Assembly: GCA_024803745.1 (NCBI GenBank)
Contig: JANJXV010000037.1
Location: forward strand, 8,271,501-8,335,500
Source of the DNA: Megascapheus bottae
Lineage: Eukaryota; Chordata; Mammalia; Rodentia; Geomyidae
DNA: 64,000 nucleotides
Direction of reading: 5' to 3'
Part shown: piece after piece, positions 31,668-42,019 of the stretch
How positions within the stretch are numbered: the stretch's first letter is position 1
How the letters are laid out: each line of letters opens with the position of its first letter
Program-made: the position numbers and the translations under genes
The notes under the pieces: model-generated
What the model was told of the DNA's origin: nothing
Seen by the model: only the letters and a program-made list of their open reading frames with translations
Databases searched by the model: none

Positions 31668-31896
31668 ATCCCCCCAATCATGGAGCTTGAACTCAGGGCC
31701 TGGACACTGTCCCTGAGCTTTTGTGCTCAAAACTAGTGACCTTCTACTTTGAGCTACAGTGCTACTTCTGGTTAGCTGGTGGTTAATTGGAGATAAGAGT
31801 TTCAGGGACTTATCTGCCTGGGCTGACTTCAAACTGCAGTCCTCAGATCTCATCCTCTTAAGAAGCTAGGATTACAGACAGGAGACACCAGTGCTG
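31668..31896 (-). mobile_element. B1-Geo SINE
   Basis: Inverted body (GAGCTTGAACTCAGGGCC), intact linker side GGTTAATTGGAGATAAGAG, and inverted B1 head (CTGACTTCAAACTGCAGTCC ... GGATTACAG). Confidence 0.88.
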
Positions 31897-31965
31897 TCAA
31901 CCTTCTTTTTTAAAGACAGTTCCCTTGCTGAGTGAAGTGGAAGCCATGCCTGCTATGCTAATAGT

Positions 31966-32095
31966 ATTCTCGTCTGTTCTGTTCTATTCCTATTCTTTTC
32001 TATGTCTTATTCTATTTCTATTTTATCCTATCTTCTATCCTATTTACTCTATTCTATTCATTATTTCTTATTCTATTTCGTTCTGGTGGTGAAGG
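31966..32095. repeat. Degenerate (TTCTA)n pentamer array
   Basis: About 25 imperfect TTCTA/TTCTG/TATCC units. Expanded simple sequence with no SINE at its edge. Confidence 0.85.
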
Positions 32096-32159
32096 ACTTT
32101 GGACTCAATGGCTCAGGGCCTGCCAATTTGAAAGGGTGTGGGTTTGGAAATGATTTGGG

Positions 32160-32300
32160 ATGCTAACATTAATGGTTTATTGAGCAAGTCTCAAGGTATC
32201 TTACACACTTTGCCCACATTATCCCAGTCCGTCATCACTATCTGTTACTAGGGCTTGGGAGCCTCAGTCACTTGGTCAGGACAAAGCAGATGATCCAGTT
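32160..32300 (+). mobile_element. MIR fragment
   Basis: 'TTAATGGTTTATTGAGCAAG' and 'TATCTTACACACTTTGCCC' follow the MIR front half, diverged. Confidence 0.45.
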
Positions 32301-32753
32301 GGTCGCAAAGCCCATAGAAAAAGGAGAGGATGTTGCTAGGCAGTCATTTCATTCACAGGCGTGCCATGCCCTTCCTCATAAGCAGTTTTGCCATGCATCT
32401 TGAGGATGTCCCTGCACCATTTCAGGACCAAAGTCAACAGACTGGGTTCTGAATTCTCCTCTGAAGTCTGAACCTAAATGGAGGTTCAGATTCATTGACC
32501 CAACTATTTGTGTTCTTTTTGCTACATATAATGGATTGTGGCCTCCTAAATACAAAAGTGAACTTGTATCAAGTAAATAAAAGATCACTTTGAACTTGGT
32601 ACTTACTCTTGTTATGTCTCAGTAAATATTCCAGACCTTTAGGAGAGGAGAATTAAATAAAAGTTGTTATTTGCAAATGAGTGGTGATCCGATACGTAGA
32701 ACCCAAAAAGAATGTTCAGATAAAGCATTTGAATTTGGTGAGGGAGGGGAAGA

Positions 32754-32980
32754 GGAGGATCATGGGGCTTCAACTCAGGGCCTGGGGACTGTCCTATTTT
32801 CCTGCCCAAGGCTAGTGCTGTGTCACTCTGACCCACAGTTCTAATTCCAGTTTTCTGGTGGTTAATAGGAGATAAGAGTCTTAAGGACTTTTATATCCAG
32901 GCTGGCTTTAAACAGTGATTCTCAGATTTCAGCCTCCTGAGTACATAGGATTACAGGTGTAAGCCATCCCTACCTGGTCT
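32754..32980 (-). mobile_element. B1-Geo SINE
   Basis: Inverted body (ATGGGGCTTCAACTCAGGGCC), linker GGTTAATAGGAGATAAGAGT, head (CTGGCTTTAAACAGTGATTC ... GGATTACAGG). Confidence 0.87.
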
Positions 32981-33047
32981 CAGCATTTGGTTTTTAATAG
33001 GAGAGGCCTGCAAGACTGCTTGATTCAAAAAGTCAGTCACTAATTTC

Positions 33048-33212
33048 TTTTTTTGCCAGTCCTGGTGCTTGAACTCAGGGCCTGAGCACTGTCTTTGGGC
33101 TTTCCCAAGGCTAGAGCTCTACCACTTGAGCCACAGTACCACTTCTGACTTTTCAATGTATGTGGTACTGAGGAATCAAACCCCTGTCTTCATGCATGCT
33201 AGTCAGCCCAGT
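33048..33212 (-). mobile_element. IDL-Geo SINE, head end shortened
   Basis: Older type (CCACTTGAGCCACAGTACC). The inverted head stops at CATGCATGCTAGTC and lacks the final CACTCTACCACTAGG block, so it is 5' truncated or deleted. Confidence 0.8.
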
Positions 33213-33241
33213 TATTAATTAAAAAAATTTCCATATCATAT

Positions 33242-33492
33242 TTGTGTGTGTGGTGTGTGTGTGTGTGTGTGTGTGTGTGCTGGTATGGGGGCTAAGCTCT
33301 AATGTAGCTTTTTCACTCAAAGTTGGCCCTCTACCACTGGAGCCACGCCTCCAGTTCTGGCCTTATTGCTGATTAATTGGAATACGCAACTCAGAGTTGT
33401 CTGCCCAGGCAGACATTGAGCCACATGTGATTCCCACATCTTGGCCTCTTGAGAAGCCAAGATTTAAAGGTATGAGCCACCAATGCCTAGAC
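33242..33492 (-). mobile_element. B1-Geo SINE with a (TG)n end
   Basis: (TG)n at 33243-33279 (with one GGT break) leads into the inverted body (CTACCACTGGAGCCACGCC), linker GATTAATTGGAATACG and B1 head ending GGTATGAGCCACC. Confidence 0.75.
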
Positions 33493-33649
33493 CTGCCACC
33501 CCCTCTCTCTCTGTATCTCTTTGAATAGTTTCTGAATCCATTACTTTTTCAGTATTATTTTATGTATATATAAAGAGGACCTTAGGCTTTGTACTTTTGT
33601 GATTTCTCTTAAGACTATCTGAATTTATTACTTAAAAAATCATCTAAGG

Positions 33650-33838
33650 CTGGGAGTTTAGCCTAGTAGTAGAGTGCTTGCCTGGCATGCATGAAGACCC
33701 AGGTTCGATTCCTCAGTACCACATACATAGAAAAGCCAGAAGTGGTGCTGTGGCTCAAGTGGTAGAGCTATGTCCTTGAGAAAAGCCCAAGGACAGTGCT
33801 CAGGCCCTGAGTTCAGCCCCCAGGACTGGCAAAAAAAA
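33650..33838 (+). mobile_element. IDL-Geo SINE
   Basis: Complete head (TTTAGCCTAGTAGTAGAGTG, GGTTCGATTCC) and Geo body of the older GCTGTGG type; A tail. Approximate flanking repeat CATCTAAGG/TATCTAGG. Confidence 0.88.
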
Positions 33839-33850
33839 CATTATCTAGGT

Positions 33851-34061
33851 AAACCAGGCACAGTGGCTCATACCTGTAAGCCTAGCTACTCAGGAGGCTG
33901 AAATCTGAGGATCGAGGTTCAAAGCCAGCTCCAGCACTGAAGACCATGAGACTCATCTCCAATTAACCACTAGAAAACTGGTGCTAAGGCTCAAAGGGGT
34001 CGAAAAGCTCAGGGACAGTGCCCAGGTCCAGAGTCCAAGCCCCAGGACGGGAAAAAAAAAA
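33851..34061 (+). mobile_element. B1-Geo SINE
   Basis: Head CAGGCACAGTGGCTCATACC, linker CATGAGACTCATCTCC, Geo body reduced by a deletion around the A-box-like block, A tail. Confidence 0.85.
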
Positions 34062-34189
34062 TCTTTCTATGTCCATCTATCTATCTATCTATCTATGTAG
34101 TTGTACAAAAGAGTTCCACTTCAACATGTCAGTTTATGCACACAATGTCTCTTAATCATTGTCCTTCTTTCACGTGTTCTCCCCCTCTC
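34062..34189 (-). mobile_element. L1 3' end (inverted) with (CTAT)n
   Basis: 'GTAGTTGTACAAAAGAGTTCC' matches the inverted L1 terminal motif seen at 13.8 and 61.6 kb. A CTAT tetramer run (34074-34096) marks the tail side. Confidence 0.55.
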
Positions 34190-34280
34190 TCAGGATCTCA
34201 CTAAATAACCCAGGCTGTACTCAAACTCTCAATTCTCCTGCCTCAGCCACTTGAGGGCTGAAATTACAGGCCTGCACAAA
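34190..34280 (-). mobile_element. Old B1 monomer
   Basis: 'CCAGGCTGTACTCAAACTC', 'CTCCTGCCTCAGCCACTTG', 'TTACAGGCCTGCAC' are the inverted B1 blocks. Confidence 0.7.
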
Positions 34281-34594
34281 TATATCTTGCTAAAATGATC
34301 AAAACATCGTTTTTGGATTGACTTTATTACTTATTCACTTATTTATTTTTGTAGTGCAGGGGACCACATAAAGGCAATGGTAAATGGGATGATGGGATCA
34401 AATAGAGACCATGGCACAATGTCTGTGTGTGTGTGGAGTCTTGCTTTATGAACAAGTAGGTGAACAAGTAGGTTTTAAACAATGAGTAAAGCTTGACTAT
34501 TTACTAAATGATGTTGATACCCTTGATTAATTAAACAGAAGAAGGTGAGATTGTATTTCCTCACATCATATTTACAATTAAAAAAATCATTTAG

Positions 34595-35020
34595 CTGGGT
34601 TCTGGTGGATTACCTGACTCAGGCCTGTAATCCTATCTACCAAAGAGAACGGTTCAAAGGCAACCTGAGCAGGAAGTTCATGAGACTTTTTTTGTTTTTT
34701 TTTGCCAGTCCTGGGGCTTGACCTCAGGGCCTGAGCACTGTCCTTGGGCTTTTTCAAGGCTAGAGCTCTACCACTTGAGCCACAGCACCACTTCCGGCTT
34801 TTTCTATGTATGTGGTAGTGAGGAATCCTAGGTCTTCCTGCATGCTAGGCAAGCACTCTACCACAAGGCTAAACTCCTGGCGCCCATCTTTGAGACTCAT
34901 ATTGGCAATTAACCCCCAGAAAATAAGAACTGGTGCTCTGGCTCAAAGTGGTAGAGTGCTAGCCTTGAGCCAAATCGCTCAGGGACAGTTTCCAGGCACC
35001 TACAGCCCTACAGCCTACAA
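34595..35020 (+). mobile_element. B1-Geo SINE split by a nested IDL-Geo
   Basis: B1 half to AGTTCATGAGACT; second half resumes TTTGAGACTCATATTGGC and AATTAACCCCCAG, then the Geo body (GGCTCAAAGTGGTAGAGTGC). The break is in the linker. Confidence 0.85.
34688..34885 (-). mobile_element. IDL-Geo SINE nested in a B1-Geo
   Basis: Older-type body (GAGCCACAGCACCACTTCC) and an inverted head with small losses in the B-box region. CATGAGACT before and TTTGAGACT after are the remains of a short target duplication. Confidence 0.88.
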
Positions 35021-35074
35021 AAAAAAACAGAACAAAAACATTTAGAGACGACAATGAAAAGCAAACTGTAAAAC

Positions 35075-35330
35075 ATTTAAAAGTCAGCATAGAAAAAATA
35101 TTTTTATGTACGCCAGCATGAGGGAAGGAGTACTAAATCAAGGAGTACTAAAAATAGAATGACAAACCCAAATGATGAAGGAATTAATACATTTTAAGAG
35201 AAAGAATAGAAGGACAATTTACTGGAAGAATACATTTGCAACATATTTAACAGAGGATCAATGTAGAGAATATATGAAGCACTCCTACAATTCAAAAGGA
35301 GAAAAAGCACAATATAGGACAAGCATAAGT
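35075..35330 (+). mobile_element. Old L1 ORF2 fragment
   Basis: 'GGAAGAATACATTTGCAAC', 'ATATTTAACAGAGGATCAATG' and 'ATTCAAAAGGAGAAAAAGC' fit the region before the L1 ORF2 end. No open frame. Confidence 0.55.
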
Positions 35331-35339
35331 AGAATCTTT

Positions 35340-35405
35340 TGGAACTGATGATCCTCCTGCCTCAGTTTCCCCCATTCTGTGATTATAGGTGTATGCTACC
35401 ATGCT
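35340..35405 (-). mobile_element. Old B1 fragment
   Basis: 'GATGATCCTCCTGCCTCAG' and 'TTATAGGTGTATGCTACCATG' are inverted B1 words. Confidence 0.55.
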
Positions 35406-35479
35406 TGCTTTAGCAGTGTGGAGTATTAAGGTTCATCTGAAGATGACAGGACCTTAAGATATTTTTTCCTAGCCTTCAA

Positions 35480-35665
35480 AATATCACTTTCCTCATCTGT
35501 AAGGTAGAGTTTTATTACTGAAACAAACCTTATTGTTAAGGGCAATAGTAAGTCATTATCTTACGGGTTATTATAAGGACTCAATGAGATATCACATCCT
35601 AAGGTGCTGTCCCAGTGCCTGCATGGAATAGACAAATGTTCATTAAACATTGGGTGTCATTATGG
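35480..35665 (-). mobile_element. MIR element (inverted)
   Basis: 'CACTTTCCTCATCTGTAAGG', 'GGACTCAATGAGATATCAC' and 'GTGCTGTCCCAGTGCCTGC' give the inverted MIR order. Confidence 0.65.
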
Positions 35666-36654
35666 GACTGTTACTACTGAGAGAAGCTAACTGCAGGGCG
35701 GTCTTTTTGCTCTGGCTTACTGTGGACCTATAGAAGTTCCACTTGCCCAGACTCCTCCCTTTTGCCAAAACCTGTGAGCCAGCTCCGAAGCCTGCAACTC
35801 CCTACCCTGTTTATTTTCCATTTGTCCATATGCTTACCACAAACCCAGAGGAGCCTCTGGAAGAGGCTTATACTTAGGAACTGTAATCGCAACCTTGCAG
35901 CCAATGCATGGAGCCAGGGATGGGACCCAAGTATAAACCAACTCATATGGTTCCCATTTCTGGGGTCCCTGAAAAGCACAATCCAGGAAGGCTTTTAATT
36001 ATGCCATTGGACTGCAGAAGAGAAAACAGTGCTCTTTGAGAGAACCCATTGTGAGCCAGCACACCAGAAGATGACTCAAGTCCATCCCTTGGTTCCTTGG
36101 TGTTAGGATACAAAGACGTTTTCCATTGTGCACCTTCTCTGCAGGGACAAGGCCAGACGTTTGCAGCCTGCACACAGTCCGGGCATGACCAGGGTGGGGA
36201 CTATTTACTATTGTTGTAAATGAATCCTGCCCACCATCAATGTCCAGCTCTTTTTATGTTTGCAGTAGGAGAGAGAAAACCATTTTCAAAGTACAGAACA
36301 CAAGGCCCCGAGTTACCAAACCTACTTTCCTATACTCATTTGGCTCAACAAACAGTTCAATAACTTACTCAAAGAAACATCTGAATAGAAAAAGATCTCA
36401 GCCTATTGTCTTAGACAAATGTGTTTTCTGAGCTCTTCTCACCATGAACTTGACTTAATGAAGTCTCATGCCACACACAGCATCTTTCTAAGTGTTACCA
36501 TATTTGTTTGTCTGTCGTCATTGTGCCTCAGACATTTAAAGAGGCTCCACTGAGCTCTTATGAATGGAGATGTCGCCAATATTTCTCTCCATTTGTTGAG
36601 TCTGAATTTCTGAGGTGGACCTAGCCAGCCCAGGAACTGTGAGATTTGTGAGAT
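35666..36654. other. Single-copy block, no gene seen
   Basis: Unique sequence with overlapping sense and antisense frames at 35.7-36.0 kb and no supportable exon. Confidence 0.4.
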
Positions 36655-36877
36655 TTGTGTGTGTGTGTGTGTGTACTAGTTCTGGCGCTGGAACTCAGAG
36701 CCTAGATGCTGTCTGCTTTTTTGCTTAAGGCTGGCACTCTACTACTTGAACCACAGCTCCACTTCTGGCCTTTGAATGGTTTATTGAAGATAAGAGTATC
36801 AGAGACTTTTCTGCCCTAGGGTGGCTTTGAACTGGGATCCTCAGATCCCAGTCTCTTGAGTAGCTGTGTCTGGCAGT
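36655..36877 (-). mobile_element. B1-Geo SINE with a short (TG)n end
   Basis: (TG)n, inverted body (GGCGCTGGAACTCAGAGCC), linker GGTTTATTGAAGATAAGAGT and B1 head (GGTGGCTTTGAACTGGGATCC). Confidence 0.83.
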
Positions 36878-36907
36878 TATTTATTTGTTTATTTGCTTGT
36901 TTGTTTA

Positions 36908-36975
36908 GTATTTAGTATTAGGGACTGAACAGGGCCTTGGGCTTGCCAAGCAAATGTGCTACCATCCCCAGCTCA
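36908..36975 (-). mobile_element. Solo ID-like fragment
   Basis: 'GGGACTGAACAGGGCCTTGG' and 'CTACCATCCCCAGC' after a TTTG-rich run look like an inverted, eroded ID unit. Confidence 0.45.
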
Positions 36976-38432
36976 GCTCTATGGGCAGTCTGCACATAGG
37001 CAGGGTACATATACTATCGCAGCATCTCTTGGACTTGCATTTTCCCTAATAATGGGTGACAATAAACGCTTTCTCCTTGTTTATACCAGTTGTTCATGTC
37101 CTAGCTGTGTAAACTAGAGGCTGGATTACATTCAGGGGAAACAGTTGGGGCATTGAGTGCTTTGTGGGCAGCACTGCTTCCTCTAGCAGCATCTCCGTAG
37201 AGTCATTTGAGACAACGTGGTGGTCCTCAGAGTCCATGTGCTCACCTGCCAGTTGGGGGGTCCATTTTTTGGTCAGGAGTAAGAGTAGGGGAAGGACAAG
37301 AGACAAGTTTGCCAATCATTAGATGACTCTGACTTCAGGCAATTCAGGCTATTAATGCCTTACTAGGATATCTGCATGAGAGAATGGACGGTCTATGAGG
37401 AAAACTAGGACAAGAGAGTACAGAGAGAGAAATGCTACTGCCGCCTCAGAGCCTCCAGTCTGGTCCATATGGTTGTAACATTTCTCAATTCCAACCATGC
37501 CACACAAACAAGAACTCCCTACCATGAAGCATATAGCTTCTCCACCTTCAGAGGTGAACCCCCTACTCTCTTACTGTCTTGTCCCCTGAAAGAAGCCCCT
37601 TCTTTCTGCACACATACGGCCAATCATGCTTGCTCTCATGTAGGCTTTTGTTTTGTCAAGGATTATCCCATTGGGATAAATAATCTACTCCAGGTGACTG
37701 ACATGGAAAAGGACACATCCTAAAGGCACAGGTGCATAAAGAATTGAATTCACAGGGGTCCAGAATGAAGACCTGCTCAGCCCCCTTCGAACAGATGAAG
37801 AGTAGTAGAGTTATGTTCTGGAGTGTGTGGTTACCACACTCCCATAGGCCTGAAAAGCCCTTGTGTTTAGGATGCCCATCTTGATGGTTAACGACACTGC
37901 ACCAGATGGTTACCTACACTAGGTCCAGTCCCCACCCAGGAATGTGGAACTGTAGCTAAGAGACATGGGTAGTGTCTATTTGCTACTGGAATTGAGAGGC
38001 ACCAGTCAGTAAGGCTGATAAAGGCATCTTGCAGACATCAACGGGCCACAGGGGTGTTGAAAGCATTGGAAAAAGGAGGGAGGGGCCACACAGGGCTTCT
38101 CCCTGAGGGATCCCAGTGCTGGGAAAATTTCCTTCCTGGCTTAAGCCAGTTTGCCACAAGTTTCTATTAACCTGCCTTCCTCGCCTTCATATTAAATGTG
38201 CTTCTGGAAGGAGTTCCTCCTCCCCTGCCCCCTCACCTCCATAAACTCAGAATCCCAAAGGGCCTGAAGAAGAGGATCAGCCATTCTGAAGAGGGACATT
38301 TTTGGTGGTGGGAAACAGCCCAGGGCCAGAGCCTGAACCTGAGGCCTGTTCCCAGCTCCATCGAGCAACTCTGCAGAGCCCACAGCAGACACCAGATGAC
38401 AGATATCTTTGGGGAAGGAAGGTGGTTAATGT
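36976..38432. other. SINE-free single-copy block
   Basis: No repeat family recognised. AATAAA words near 37062 and a minus-strand hydrophobic 73-codon frame at 37094-37315 are not enough for a gene or LTR call. Confidence 0.4.
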
Positions 38433-38516
38433 TCTCCTCCTCCTCCTCCTCCTCCTCCTCCTCTTCCTCCTCCTCCTCCTCCTCTTTCCTCCTCCTCTTC
38501 CCCCTCTTCCTCCAGG
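38433..38516. repeat. (TCC)n trinucleotide microsatellite
   Basis: A strongly strand-asymmetric TCC/TCT run. It produces poly-Ser, poly-Leu, poly-Glu and poly-Arg stretches in false frames on both strands. Confidence 0.95.
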
Positions 38517-38869
38517 CTTTGGCTTTTTTATGGACAAAACATGATCCAGATCTTAAAATGAAGCAAGTTTTTAAATTGAAAGCCCAGAAGGCTCCCTGGT
38601 GCAAGAGAGCTTATATGAAGACTTCAAGATGCTACCCTCAAATGACTTCTCCCAGAAACATTCCAAGGAAGCTGGCCTTTTGCAGCCATGCTACACAATG
38701 GTCAAGAATGCAGACCAGGCTGTCTGGCTTTCATTTCTGGCTTCATTCCTATATAGTAACATGCTTCAGACAAGTTACTCCATCTTCCTCAACTCCACTG
38801 TGTAAAATCAACTTAGTTGATATAGGATTTATATTTATAAAAGCCACCCCTTTGATGTATACAAATTAA

Positions 38870-39345
38870 TTAATGCTTTGTAGTAAAGTTACTGAGTTGT
38901 ACAGTCACCACTATAGTCTAGTTAAGAACACTTCTAGTATCCCATAAGAACTTGGGAGTCTATTCGCACAGTTAACCGTCATCCACTCAGACCTGGAAGC
39001 CCTTGTCTACTTTCTGTCTTCACAGGCTCTGGTCACTGCATATAAACTAATCATCCTGATATTAAGGTTTATCCATATTGTAGCATGTTTTAGTACTTGC
39101 TTTTTCTGGTTGAATAATATTCCATCATAAACTATATCTCATTTATGCATTCATCATTTTGAATTGTTTCCAGTTTGGGGCAATTATAACTAATACTTCT
39201 AGAATATTCATGTGTAAGGTTTTTTGTAGACACAGGTTTTCAGTTCTCTTGGATAATGATCTTGGGAGAGGAGTTGCCAGGTTCAATGGTAAATTTACAT
39301 CTTCCTCTCTAAGGAACAGCCATATTGTTTTCTGAAGTGGCTCAG
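38870..39345 (-). mobile_element. Ancient L1 (L1M-type) 3' region
   Basis: Inverted order of known L1M words: 'GTTGTACAGTCACCACTATAG', 'TATCCATATTGTAGCATG', 'GAATAATATTCCATCATAAAC', 'TTCAGTTCTCTTGGATAATG'. It predates the rodent-specific repeats. Confidence 0.75.
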
Positions 39346-40175
39346 CCTATGTCTGATGATTTACAAACTCAGTATTCTGAGTCTCTATCATGATAAGTGC
39401 TTAGCAAATACTCCTCCTTCTAGCTGGTGTACTGGATTCCAATTACTCAAGACACGTGAATGCTGTCTGAGTTCTTTGAAGGTAGGGCCTGTGTTCAATG
39501 TGAGGCTTTTGCCTGGTTTCTCATTTGTAACAGTTACTTTGTCAGCACATGGGGGAACTTGAATGCAGAGTAGAGGTCCCCCAGACCACAGTCTCCTGGG
39601 AATCGAGAGGTGGGACCTCAGAGATGCCTTGCTTGCATCCTGGGGGAGTGGGGGGAGGAATGGGTGGCAGGTAGGGCTGGCCTCAACCTGCCTGGGGCTC
39701 CTTTCTGCACAGCACTGAGGATGGATGTTTCGAGATATCTCCTGGTTGTTTTCTTGGCTGCCAGGCAAAATGTTGAGAAGGCTTTTAGAGGGCACCTAAC
39801 CCTCTGTCTAGCATCAGGTACTTGCTCCTTGCATCTTACCTTTAAGACCCTGAGTAACTGCCCTGGGGCTTGGACCACAGCCTTATGACTATGGCTCCCT
39901 CTTCTTTGGCCCAACCTTTCATTCTCTCCAGGCCACCAACTATCTCCTGGAGATGATCTCTCTGTTTAGGGGTAGAACAGGCACTCTGACCAAACCCATG
40001 CAGGGGCACCAAAGAAGAGGAAGCATTGGGTACATCTCAGGATACCTGCTCAGAGGCCCAAGGCCCATCAGCCCCTCCCCCCTGCAGCTGGAAAATTGCC
40101 CAGGCTGGGATGTGGGGAAGGCAAGGGGCATTTCCCATCCCAGAGGGCAATTTCCGAATCAGCCCCTCATGCCCT
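39346..40175. other. SINE-free single-copy block, no gene assigned
   Basis: GC-moderate, with frames on both strands of up to 135 codons that overlap one another; no family resemblance. Confidence 0.4.
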
Positions 40176-40500
40176 CGACTCAGCAACAAACCAACTGCAC
40201 ATTCAGGGAAAATCAGTGGAATGTATGCAATTAATTAAAGGGCAAGTCTCAAGTCAGACTAAATACTGGAAGTCAGGAACTGGAGTCCAAGTGCCTTGAT
40301 GATTGGAAGGAAGAACGTCCCAATTTGATTGCAGAAAGCAATTTACTTCAATTAGCAGTGACATAAACAGGGTGATTGCTTAATCGGAGCACCGCATCTC
40401 TAAAACATAAACAGCCCGAACTGCATCCTCTCCTATTATATTAGTAGCACAGGATTGCTTTTCCCAAGACAGGCTTGATTAACCCTTAAGAAGCCATCCT
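40176..40500. promoter_or_regulatory. Candidate conserved developmental-type enhancer
   Basis: Repeat-free and non-coding, with clustered homeodomain-like and forkhead-like words: GCAATTAATTAAAG, TTCAATTAGC, two ATAAACAG copies, TTGATTAACC. Texture and position in a SINE-free interval suggest constraint; conservation is not tested. Confidence 0.35.
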
Positions 40501-40624
40501 CCATCTTTCCATTGCCTGCTAAGTCTTTACTGGAAGTCCTGACATTCATTGTCTTAGGTGTGAGTGTCCAGCAACTTTCTGAGTGTTTTTGCTTTTGAGT
40601 CCATCATGTAAGATATGTATTAGA

Positions 40625-40833
40625 GCCAGGGTCACACCTGCAATCTTAGCTACTCAGAAAGATGAGAGATAAGTAAGGACTGCAGTTCAAAGCCAGCTCA
40701 GGAAGGAAAGTCCACTGACTCTTATTTCCAATGAAACACCAAAAGCCAGAAGTGGAGTTGTGGATCAAGTGATAGAATGTCGGCCTGAAGCAGAAAAGCT
40801 AAGGGACAGTGCCCAGACTATGAGTTTAAGCCC

Positions 40834-40887
<54 letters not shown>
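40625..40887 (+). mobile_element. B1-Geo SINE with a (CA)n tail
   Basis: Head diverged (CACACCTGCAATCTTAGC), linker CACTGACTCTTATTTCC, Geo body ending TTTAAGCCCCAG. The tail is 25 CA units (40837-40887), the sense-strand counterpart of the TG ends elsewhere. Confidence 0.9.
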
Positions 40888-40890
<3 letters not shown>

Positions 40891-41014
40891 GAAGATATGA
40901 ATTAATCTGCACACTTTTACAGGTAGGAGCAGCGAAACTCAGCCGGTTTAAGAAGTGATCATCTCAAATACGATCCATTCCTTCACACTCTATAGCCTCT
41001 AAAGCCTATTCTGC

Positions 41015-41185
41015 AATCAAGTGATCTGTGATCTACTTCCTACTTCCTTCCTCTACCAAGCCTGTCCTCCCAGAGGCCTTCTTTCTGTTTGTCTCACTCC
41101 TAGAATGCAAGCTCCCAAAAGCAGAGATCCTTTTATTCATCTAGTTCTCTATACCATCAAAGCACACAGTAGGTCCACAGGACCT
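41015..41185 (+). mobile_element. L2 LINE 3' fragment
   Basis: 'CTAGAATGCAAGCTCCCAAA' then 'AGCAGAGATCC' and 'CAAAGCACACAGTAGGTCC' follow the L2 3' end. Confidence 0.55.
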
Positions 41186-41350
41186 ATTTGCCCAGTAAAG
41201 GAAGTCTTGTCTCTGCCTAGACAGAGATGAGGGTTGGAGACATTAAGCTGTTTTACCTAGTCAAACAGGTGGCTAATGACAACACTGGGATTCAGACACC
41301 TTTCTCTTAGGAAAAATGTCTTCTTCCCCAAGCCCCTCCCTCACTAATTC

Positions 41351-41352
<2 letters not shown>

Positions 41353-41399
<47 letters not shown>
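41353..41399. repeat. (CA)n microsatellite, no adjacent SINE
   Basis: About 23 CA units between a CTTCA and a CCCGCCC context; not at a SINE end. Confidence 0.95.
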
Positions 41400-41401
<2 letters not shown>

Positions 41402-42019
41402 GCCCTGGTCCCCCTCCCACAAGAAGCAGACATTCATCCAACCAGCACAGAGAGCAGGGAGTAACAGAATTTCCATTTTCGACCTGAACTCTCTCCAGGC
41501 TTTGTTGGACAGAGTTCCCAGAATGCAAATCTAGAAGTCACAGACTCTAAACCCCCTCCACCACTGATTCTTACGTGAGAGCATTATATAAGGACCCAAC
41601 TCTGCATAGAAAAGTGCATCCCCTGATCCTGGACTGTGGGATCAGAAAATAAACTATTTGGAAAAGCTGAAGCTACACTGTGACCACTGTGACCTCACCC
41701 ATAGCCAAATCCTACCCTTAGCCCAAACTTCCCCCTAGAGTGGGGGCCAAAGGAAAGAGAAGTCAAATCAAGGCCACTAGCAGAAGGACAGGGTGGAAGT
41801 TATGAAAAGCTGGTGTATAGCTTTGGGCTATATGAGATCCACCCCACATAAGTATATTTTCTCATTGCCAGACAGAGCTCCATCCCTGAGATGCTGGCTA
41901 GCTTTGGATCTCTGGGTCTTCATTTGCCCCTGCAGTATCACCTTTGAGAAGATCAAGTTCAAGTTCATCCTTCACTTCTGGGAAGGCCAAGTTCAAGTCC
42001 TGGTCTAGCGGACACTTCC

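Noticed and set aside
36985..37090. AATAAACGC context as a possible LTR or gene end
   Set aside because: Only the polyadenylation-like word is visible; no LTR termini or upstream coding sequence.
37094..37315. Minus-strand 73-codon frame starting with a hydrophobic, signal-peptide-like stretch
   Set aside because: Too short, no conserved cysteines or cleavage context, no neighbouring exon; a Leu-rich start is easily produced by chance.
38198..38869. A 223-codon frame with a long Ser run
   Set aside because: The openness comes from the (TCC)n microsatellite, which also opens frames on the other strand. The frame has no domain.
41580..41665. TATATAAGG followed by AATAAA, as in a promoter or LTR
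   Set aside because: No CCAAT-like element, no LTR ends and no matching partner; two short AT-rich words are common by chance.
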